Shown here in pieces: positions 6,471-12,345 of a DNA stretch of 12,345 bases. Source of the stretch: Flavobacteriaceae bacterium UBA5079 (GTDB taxonomy: Bacteria > Bacteroidota > Bacteroidia > Flavobacteriales > Flavobacteriaceae); contig DIAL01000021.1 of assembly GCA_002414705.1 (NCBI GenBank), forward strand, positions 408 through 12,752, read 5' to 3'. Below the pieces are notes generated by a model. That model made no database searches, was not told where the DNA came from, and was given only the letters and a program-made list of their open reading frames with translations. Position 1 is the stretch's first letter, and every line of letters begins with the position of its first letter. The translations under genes and the position numbers were made by a program.

Positions 6471-6502
6471 TTGATTTTTAATAATAAGCGACACTAAATT
6501 GC
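6471..6502 (+). promoter_or_regulatory. Candidate porU promoter
   Basis: TTG (6471-6473) is followed after 21 bases by TAAATTGC (6495-6502), the same partial -7 form seen for the divergent gldJ candidate. Transcription would begin only a few bases before the porU ATG at 6515, giving a nearly leaderless message. This is weak evidence; another start further upstream is possible, and I found no better match there. Confidence 0.28.
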
Positions 6503-6514
6503 GTTATTTGTGTA

Positions 6515-9500
6515 ATGAAAAAGAAACTATTACTACTAGCCTTACTCGTTTATGCCGTGACATTTTCGCAGCAAAAACGCTTCGAAATCGTCTGGAATGG
6601 TACTAAAACCATAGCAAACGAAAGTTTTTCTATTGAAGTTCCTACCTTCAATGAAGAACATTTTAGTTACAGTTTGTCGGATGGTTTGGAGTTTATTGCA
6701 CAATGGGAAATTTCGCAACTAATTAACGAGAATTCTGTTCAGATTTCTAATGTGAACTATGCTACTATTTCTAAAAATGATTTAAAGGATGTTGATTTAA
6801 AAACAATCCCTAGCGCTTTAAAATTCAATCTAGAAAATAGTATAAGTAGAAATAAAAGTGGTGCTTTTTTAGTTGTTTCTCCTGTTATAAAAGAAAATGG
6901 CGTTTATAAAAAAGTTACAGGATTTACTATTAACTATAATACTCAAAATAGCTTTAGAGCTTCCAATAGGTCTAATATTGTAAACTCTGTTTTAAGTTCT
7001 GGAGGTTGGTATAGATTTCAAGTTGATAAAACCGGTGTTTTTAAAATATCAAGACAGTTTTTACAGCAATTAGGTATTAATATAGATACTGTTGATCCAA
7101 GAACAATAAAGCTTTTTGGTAATGGTGGTCGTATGATGCCTTATGCAAACTCAGACCCCTATCCATTTGATCCAGCCGAAAACGCCATTCGTATTGTTGG
7201 TGAATCTGATGGTTATTTTCATGATGGTGATTATATTCTATTCTATGCTGAAGGCCCAAATGGTTATGACATAAAAAGAAACACAAATATTAATGTCTAT
7301 AATTCAGCTACTACTTATTACATAAATATAAGTCCGGGTAATGGAAAACGGATTCAGCCTATGAATCAACCTTCGGGTTCTGTAGATATGATGATTGAGA
7401 CGTTTCAAGATTATAAATATCATGAGGTGGACGAATATAATTTGGCAAGCGTAGGCAGGCGTTGGTTTGGTAATCGATTCGATATTGAAACAACACAAAC
7501 ATTCGATTTTTCATTTCCAAATATTATAACCTCTATTCCTGTAAAATTAAAAACCTTTGTAGCTTCAACCTCTGAAATACCTACAACAATGGATTTGAAG
7601 GTAAATGGCACATCTGTATCAAATCTTGTTATTCCTGCTGTAACTCAAACTACTTTAGTAAGTGAGGCTATTTTTGATGGCGATGTGAATGTTTCAAATT
7701 CAAATGTATCTATTACGCTTGATTATGATAATGCCGGAAATCCATCAGCATTAGGTTATATAGATTTTATTTCATTGGAAGCCACACGAGAATTAAAATA
7801 TGCTGGTAATCAATTTATGTTTTATAATCGTGCAGTTACTGGAGTATCTGGTATTGGGCAATATAATCTTACAAATGCCTCGCAAGTAAATGAGGTATGG
7901 GATATAACAGACCTTTACAATATTAAAAGTGTTAGTAATAGCAATTCCAGTTCTACAATTTCGTTTACATCTGCTTTAGGCTCATTAAAAAAATATGCTG
8001 TTGTTGCTTCACCTAGTTATCATGAACCTATAATGATATCTAATACTTATGTGAACAATCAAAATTTAAAAGGCACCATTTTTAATAATGCACAAGGTGT
8101 TTTTCAGGATATAGATTATATTATTATAGCACGTGGTGATATGATGGGTCAAGCAGAACGTTTAGCGCAAATAAATAGAGATCAATATGGGCTGAATGTA
8201 AAAGTAGTTAATCTAAATCCTATTTACACAGAATTTGGACCTGGTGTTCAGGATATTGGTGCCATTCGAAATTTTATAAAATACGTTTATGATAATGCTA
8301 GTTCACCTGAAAGACGTTTAAAATATCTATGTTTATTTGGTGATGGCTCCTTTGATTACAAGGAGAGGTTACCAAATAACACCAATATCATACCCTCTTG
8401 GCATGCGTATGATAGTTTTAATTTAACAAGCTCTTTTGTCTCCGATGATTTTTATGGTATGATGGATCCAAATGAAGGCGAAATGGATACATCCGATAAA
8501 TTGGATATAGCTATTGGTCGTATTATAGCAGACTCTCCACAGCAGGCCAAAGAAATGGTGGATAAGGTCGCGTCCTATTACGTTGAAGCTTCTTATGGAA
8601 ACTGGCGTAATAATGTATTGGTGGTTTCTGATGATGTGGATGAATCTTGGGAAAAAGACATTCAATTAACAACAGATGCGATTGGTGATAACATAACAGA
8701 CGAAAAACGTTTCATAAATGTTACCAAAATTCATTCAGATGCTTTTGTTCAAGAATCTTCAGCAGGAGGAGATAGTTATCCAGCTGTTAAAACAGCCATG
8801 GTTAACGCTATTGAAAGCGGTGTTTTAGTGGTTAATTATTTTGGACATGGTGGTGAAGATGGTTTAACAAAAGAACGAATTTTCGAAAAACCGGATGCTC
8901 AAAATTTAAATAATGTTTGTAAACTTAACTGTTTTGTTACAGTAACTTGTGAATATACTCGCTTTGATAATCCATTGCGTCCAACTGCAGGAGAATATAC
9001 CTATTGGAATAGAGAAGGCGGAGCAATCGGACTTATAACCACAACACGCCAAATTTTTGTAAGCGTTGGTATTTCATTTAATATAGCCCTAACAGAATAT
9101 TTGTTTTCTTATAATCCAGATGATGATTATGCAGACGATGAATATCCAAGTATGGCAGAAGCTTTGCGTTTAACAAAAGTAAGTCCTTCTATTTCAGGAA
9201 TTGGTCAAAGACGTTTGGTGTTTTTTATTGGCGATCCTGCCATGAAATTAACGTTTCCTAAACCAAATGTGCGTTTAACTGCAGTTAATGATGTGTCTGT
9301 TAGTCAAACCACACCTCCACTAAAAGCATTAAGTCGTGCAAAATTGGCAGGTCAAGTTACTGATCAGGCAGGGAATGTTATTACAGATTATAATGGTGTA
9401 CTTTCAGTGAACATTTATGATAAAAAAGTAGAACGCACAACTTTAGCAAACGATCGGATTCGTGAAGGAAATCAGTTCATTAAAATGGATTTTGAAATTC

Positions 9501-10384
9501 TTGGAGCTACTATTTTTAGAGGGCAAGCTTCTATTACAAACGGAGAGTTTGAGTTCGAATTTATTGTGCCAAGAGATATAGGTATCCCAGAAGGTAATGG
9601 TCGCATTAGTTTTTATGCAAAAAAAACCAACACGCTTGATGATCAATCAGGAGCCAATACCAATTCTATTATCATAGGTGGTCTTAATCAAGATGCTCCA
9701 GAAGACGCTATTGGACCCGTTATTCAATTGTATATGAATGATGAGAATTTTGTGTCTGGAGGAATTACGAATGAGTCACCTAGCTTATTAGTTAAGTTAG
9801 AAGACGAAAACGGCATTAATACAGCAAGTGGAATTGGTCATGATATTACAGCCATTTTAGATGGTGATGAAACAAATCCGTATGTGTTAAATGATTATTA
9901 CCAAACTGAAATAGATGATTTTCAACGAGGTACCGCCAATTATCCGTTACGAGATATTGAGCCAGGTTTACATACTTTAACCTTGAAAGCATGGGATGTT
10001 TATAATAATTCATCTACTTCTGAAATTCAATTTGTGGTGCACGACGAGAATCAAAGCCTTGTTATCGAAAATGTTTTAAATTACCCAAACCCTTTTGTTA
10101 ATTACACCGAGTTTTGGTTTAATCACAATAGCTCGGATGCATTAGACGTTTCTGTTCAGATATTCACGGTTTCAGGAAAATTAGTCAAAACTATAAATGG
10201 GCAGACTAATTCATCAGAATGTTGTGGAAAAGGTACTTCTGCCTTATCAAGGGATATGGTTTGGGATGGTCGTGATGATTTTGGTGATAAAATAGGTAAA
10301 GGTGTTTACATCTACAAATTAACAGTAAGATCACCACTACTTAATAAATCTGTTGAAAAAATTGAGAAACTTGTAATACTCTAA
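6515..10384 (+). CDS. porU: Type IX secretion system sortase PorU
   Basis: 1289 residues, in the usual range for flavobacterial PorU. It is a gingipain-type (peptidase C25) enzyme on the cell surface that removes the C-terminal signal of T9SS cargo and links the cargo to surface lipopolysaccharide. A Sec signal peptide (KKKLLLLALLVYAVTFS, cleavage near residue 18-19) leads to an N-terminal beta-rich region, then the C25 domain (about 530-915). The catalytic pair is visible as His778 in NYFGHGG and Cys812 in TVTCEYTRFD. Their 34-residue spacing is close to that of gingipains, and both follow hydrophobic strands. Ig-like segments follow (about 920-1180). The end is a T9SS C-terminal domain starting NVLNYPNPF (1187-1195) with GRDDFGDKIGKGVYIYKL (1252-1269) and final KLVIL. 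An adjacent Cys-Cys pair (1236-1237) lies in a CTD loop. porV follows by 33 bp; gldJ is divergent. The start is the only ATG giving this signal peptide. Confidence 0.95.
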   Translation: MKKKLLLLALLVYAVTFSQQKRFEIVWNGTKTIANESFSIEVPTFNEEHFSYSLSDGLEFIAQWEISQLINENSVQISNVNYATISKNDLKDVDLKTIPSALKFNLENSISRNKSGAFLVVSPVIKENGVYKKVTGFTINYNTQNSFRASNRSNIVNSVLSSGGWYRFQVDKTGVFKISRQFLQQLGINIDTVDPRTIKLFGNGGRMMPYANSDPYPFDPAENAIRIVGESDGYFHDGDYILFYAEGPNGYDIKRNTNINVYNSATTYYINISPGNGKRIQPMNQPSGSVDMMIETFQDYKYHEVDEYNLASVGRRWFGNRFDIETTQTFDFSFPNIITSIPVKLKTFVASTSEIPTTMDLKVNGTSVSNLVIPAVTQTTLVSEAIFDGDVNVSNSNVSITLDYDNAGNPSALGYIDFISLEATRELKYAGNQFMFYNRAVTGVSGIGQYNLTNASQVNEVWDITDLYNIKSVSNSNSSSTISFTSALGSLKKYAVVASPSYHEPIMISNTYVNNQNLKGTIFNNAQGVFQDIDYIIIARGDMMGQAERLAQINRDQYGLNVKVVNLNPIYTEFGPGVQDIGAIRNFIKYVYDNASSPERRLKYLCLFGDGSFDYKERLPNNTNIIPSWHAYDSFNLTSSFVSDDFYGMMDPNEGEMDTSDKLDIAIGRIIADSPQQAKEMVDKVASYYVEASYGNWRNNVLVVSDDVDESWEKDIQLTTDAIGDNITDEKRFINVTKIHSDAFVQESSAGGDSYPAVKTAMVNAIESGVLVVNYFGHGGEDGLTKERIFEKPDAQNLNNVCKLNCFVTVTCEYTRFDNPLRPTAGEYTYWNREGGAIGLITTTRQIFVSVGISFNIALTEYLFSYNPDDDYADDEYPSMAEALRLTKVSPSISGIGQRRLVFFIGDPAMKLTFPKPNVRLTAVNDVSVSQTTPPLKALSRAKLAGQVTDQAGNVITDYNGVLSVNIYDKKVERTTLANDRIREGNQFIKMDFEILGATIFRGQASITNGEFEFEFIVPRDIGIPEGNGRISFYAKKTNTLDDQSGANTNSIIIGGLNQDAPEDAIGPVIQLYMNDENFVSGGITNESPSLLVKLEDENGINTASGIGHDITAILDGDETNPYVLNDYYQTEIDDFQRGTANYPLRDIEPGLHTLTLKAWDVYNNSSTSEIQFVVHDENQSLVIENVLNYPNPFVNYTEFWFNHNSSDALDVSVQIFTVSGKLVKTINGQTNSSECCGKGTSALSRDMVWDGRDDFGDKIGKGVYIYKLTVRSPLLNKSVEKIEKLVIL

Positions 10385-10400
10385 TAATACGTTATATTTG
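10371..10400 (+). promoter_or_regulatory. Promoter for porV inside the end of porU
   Basis: TTG (10371-10373) and a perfect -7 element TATATTTG (10393-10400) are separated by 19 bases, the ideal Bacteroidota spacing. The -33 lies in the last porU codons and the -7 in the 33 bp gap before porV. Transcription would start near 10406, about 12 bases before the porV ATG. The same -7 sequence is used by the tRNA-Val promoter at 2717. This would let PorV be made independently of, and in excess over, PorU. Confidence 0.7.
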
Positions 10401-10417
10401 CTAAATAAAATCAATAC

Positions 10418-11656
10418 ATGAAAAATCAAATTTTAATACTATTTACGCTTGTTTTTGCACACCAAATATTTGCGCAAACTGTTGTTTTGCCCAATACAAA
10501 TGATTCACGTGTTATTACTACAGGAATGCCATTTTTATTGATAGCTCCAGAAGCTAGAGGAGCTTCCATGGGTGATATGGGTGTTGCAACCTCTGTTGAT
10601 GCGTATTCTCAGAATTGGAATCCTTCTAAATATGCCTTTTCAGAATCAAAACAGGGTGTTAGTTTAAGTTACACGCCTTACTTAACTAAATTGGTTAATG
10701 ATATTTCCTTGGGTTATTTAACGTATTTTAATCGTATAAATGAACGAAGTGCTTTTGCTTTTGGTTTCAGATATTTTGGTCTTGGAGAAATAGAATTAGT
10801 GCAAGATGAATTTTCTACACCTTTAGTCGTTAAACCAAATGAAATATCTATAGATGGATCTTATTCATTAAAATTAAGCGAGCAATTTGCTATGTCTGTA
10901 GCAATGCGGTATTCTCGTTCCGATTTAAAAATAGACGCTATTGATGGCGATGCAAATGCTGCAACTGCATTTGGTGTTGATATTTCTGGATACTATCAAA
11001 GTGAAGAACAAGCCTATGCAACCTTTAATGGACGTACCAGATTAGGTTTTGCTATTCAAAATATTGGTCCTAAATTCAAATACGATGAAGGTGGTCAGGA
11101 AAACTTCCAACCAACAACCTTGCGTTTAGGTGGTGGTTTCGATTTTATATTGGATGATTTCAACAAAGTATCTGTAACTGCAGAAGTTACCAAGCTTTTA
11201 GTTCCAACACCTCCTGTTTATGGTACCGAATTTAATTACACAGATAATGATGGTAATGGTGAGTATAATCCAGATACGGACGATTTAGGCTCTGTAGTAA
11301 CTCCAGATGTTATTATTGACGGTCAAGATCCAAACGTTGGTTTCTTTAAGGGTATGTTTCAATCTTTCGGTGATGCACCTGGTGGCTTTAGCGAAGAAAT
11401 GAAAGAATGGACATGGGCTATTGGAGCAGAATATATGTATCAAGATTCTTTTGGCTTTAGAGCAGGTTATTTCAACGAAAGTGATGAAAAAGGTGCTAGA
11501 CAATTTTTTGCTATTGGTGCAGGTTTTAAATATAATGTTATTGGTATTGATTTATCATACCTGTTTTCAGGTTCAAAAGTTCAAAATCCTTTAGAAAACA
11601 CGTTGCGTTTTTCATTAACGTTTAATTTTGGGCCAGGAACATACAGAGAATATTAA
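10418..11656 (+). CDS. porV: Type IX secretion outer-membrane channel protein PorV
   Basis: 412 residues. PorV (also called LptO) is a FadL-like outer-membrane beta-barrel that takes T9SS cargo from the SprA translocon and, with PorU, anchors it on the surface. A signal peptide (KNQILILFTLVFAHQIFA, cleavage before Gln20) is followed by the characteristic N-terminus: TTGMPFLLIAPEARGASMGD (34-53), GVATSVDAYSQNWNPSKYAF (55-74). Alternating aromatic/small barrel strands run to the C-terminal FSLTFNFGPGTYREY. A long acidic segment (about 264-325) has a DxDxNG-type run, DNDGNGEYNPDTDD (276-289), resembling a calcium-binding loop. The gene follows porU by 33 bp and has its own promoter; a strong terminator follows 22 bases after the stop. 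PorQ and PorP are related T9SS proteins, but the GMPFLLIAPEARGASMG signature is PorV's. Confidence 0.95.
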   Translation: MKNQILILFTLVFAHQIFAQTVVLPNTNDSRVITTGMPFLLIAPEARGASMGDMGVATSVDAYSQNWNPSKYAFSESKQGVSLSYTPYLTKLVNDISLGYLTYFNRINERSAFAFGFRYFGLGEIELVQDEFSTPLVVKPNEISIDGSYSLKLSEQFAMSVAMRYSRSDLKIDAIDGDANAATAFGVDISGYYQSEEQAYATFNGRTRLGFAIQNIGPKFKYDEGGQENFQPTTLRLGGGFDFILDDFNKVSVTAEVTKLLVPTPPVYGTEFNYTDNDGNGEYNPDTDDLGSVVTPDVIIDGQDPNVGFFKGMFQSFGDAPGGFSEEMKEWTWAIGAEYMYQDSFGFRAGYFNESDEKGARQFFAIGAGFKYNVIGIDLSYLFSGSKVQNPLENTLRFSLTFNFGPGTYREY

Positions 11657-11678
11657 AATATATTTATTAGTTACAAAC

Positions 11679-11710
11679 AAAAAACTATTGCAATACGCAA
11701 TAGTTTTTTT
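11679..11710 (+). terminator. porV intrinsic terminator
   Basis: AAAAAACTATTGC (11679-11691) pairs perfectly with GCAATAGTTTTTT (11697-11709) around the 5-nt loop AATAC; seven T close the structure (11704-11710). It begins 22 bases after the porV stop, so it should end the porU-porV unit before cdd. The T tract is also matched by six A on the other side, so it may work on both strands. Confidence 0.88.
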
Positions 11711-11819
11711 GTCTAACGCCAATTTAATTTTATGTAGTCGTTCAAATAAATTGAAGCGAAAAAGTAATAATTTATTATGGCATAATATAGTTTCTCAATT
11801 TAGTAGATATAAATAGATT

Positions 11820-12302
11820 ATGAAAGAAATAAAAATAGAATCCATCCTTCAGGTTTATGATAATTTTAATGAATTACCAGAGTATGTGTCTAGTTTAATG
11901 ACCAAAGCCATCGAAGCTAGAAGCAGAGCGTATGCACCGTATTCAAATTTTAGTGTTGGTACTGCATTGTTATTGGATAATGGTGAGGTTATTACAGGCA
12001 ACAATCAAGAAAATGCGTCCTATCCTTCAGGGTTGTGTGCAGAACGTACCGCTATTTATTATGCTGGATCTCAATTTCCGAATTCTAAAGTTGTACGTAT
12101 GGCTATAACAGCTGGTTCTAAAATGAAACAAACAACTTCTCCAATTCCTCCATGTGGTGCGTGTCGTCAAGCTATTGCGGAATATGAGGTAAAACAAAAC
12201 GCACCCATTGAAATCTATTTTATGGGCGAAACAGGTAAGGTTGTTAAGTCCGATTCACTTGCTAATTTATTGCCTTTAATTTTTGATAGGAGCTTTCTAT
12301 AA
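11820..12302 (+). CDS. cdd: Cytidine deaminase
   Basis: 160 residues; a cytosolic enzyme that deaminates cytidine and deoxycytidine to uridine forms in pyrimidine salvage. Motifs: YAPYSNFSVGTAL (38-50), the substrate loop NNQENASYPSGL (61-72), the zinc and proton-shuttle motif CAERTAIYYA (Cys73, Glu75) and PPCGACRQAIAEYE (110-123, Cys112 and Cys115). Three cysteine ligands mark the small homotetrameric class. An N-terminal stretch of about 20 residues precedes the core relative to the 130-odd-residue Bacillus type; from memory this extension is usual in flavobacterial homologues, and the ATG at 11820 is retained. It is separated from porV by 163 bp and a terminator, so it is a new transcript, but I could not find a convincing promoter match in that gap. 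Confidence 0.95.
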   Translation: MKEIKIESILQVYDNFNELPEYVSSLMTKAIEARSRAYAPYSNFSVGTALLLDNGEVITGNNQENASYPSGLCAERTAIYYAGSQFPNSKVVRMAITAGSKMKQTTSPIPPCGACRQAIAEYEVKQNAPIEIYFMGETGKVVKSDSLANLLPLIFDRSFL

Positions 12303-12317
12303 CGTTTTCGTTAATTT

Positions 12318-12341
12318 AAAAATCTTTTTAAAGTGATTTTT
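12318..12341 (+). terminator. Possible weak terminator after cdd
   Basis: AAAAATC (12318-12324) pairs with GATTTTT (12335-12341) around a 10-nt loop that contains CTTT/AAAG. The stem is short and AT-only apart from one pair, and the window ends four bases later, so function is uncertain. It starts 16 bases after the cdd stop. Confidence 0.3.
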
Positions 12342-12345
12342 ACGT

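Noticed and set aside
11628..11816. A 62-codon open frame between porV and cdd
   Set aside because: It starts inside porV, runs through the terminator hairpin, and encodes a Lys/Asn-rich peptide with no recognisable domain. It is AT-rich background.
1..12345. Mobile element, CRISPR array, toxin-antitoxin or defence system
   Set aside because: No transposase, integrase, spaced direct repeats, or defence-type domains appear on either strand. tRNA genes can be integration sites, but no att duplication or integrase lies beside these two.

Overview
The window looks like chromosomal DNA from a member of the Flavobacteriaceae (phylum Bacteroidota). The grounds are the low G+C content, the near absence of Shine-Dalgarno sequences, at least two promoters matching the Bacteroidota pattern TTG-N17-23-TAnnTTTG, tRNA genes without encoded CCA ends, and above all the gene content. 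That content includes gldJ, porU and porV, which belong to gliding motility and the type IX secretion system (T9SS), a Bacteroidota speciality. I cannot name the genus. I see no insertion sequence, phage gene, CRISPR array or integration scar.

Left part (1-2676, + strand). The 3' end of an exbB/tolQ gene is followed by exbD, a tonB-like energy transducer with a long Ala/Lys/Glu-rich helix, and folC. Gaps are 1, 19 and 3 bp, so this is probably one transcript: a proton-motive-force transducer for outer-membrane uptake with folate polyglutamylation added at the end. Next come a promoter and two tRNA genes (2740-2932). The first is an ordinary tRNA-Val(TAC). The second reads as tRNA-Val(GAC) but has C instead of U at position 33 and lies directly behind a strong intrinsic terminator. 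A 275 bp AT-rich gap follows and holds a long imperfect hairpin.

Middle (3208-6250, - strand). gldJ, an outer-membrane gliding lipoprotein with a formylglycine-generating-enzyme-like fold, is transcribed leftward. It ends in a perfect 13-bp-stem terminator, and murF (peptidoglycan precursor synthesis) begins about 15 bp beyond that stem.

Right part (6515-12302, + strand). porU, the T9SS sortase with a C25 gingipain-like Cys/His pair and its own C-terminal secretion domain, is divergent from gldJ. It is followed by porV, the T9SS outer-membrane barrel and cargo shuttle. A near-perfect promoter in the last codons of porU can drive porV alone. A strong terminator closes porV, and cdd (cytidine deaminase) follows as a separate unit.

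Functionally, gldJ, porU and porV form a secretion and gliding cluster: PorV receives secreted substrates at the outer membrane, PorU removes their C-terminal signals, and GldJ belongs to the motility apparatus that depends on the same system. The remaining genes are housekeeping. I did not find a convincing undescribed system. The observations most worth a second look are the odd second tRNA and its wedged terminator, the long hairpin, the terminator jammed against murF, and the internal porV promoter.
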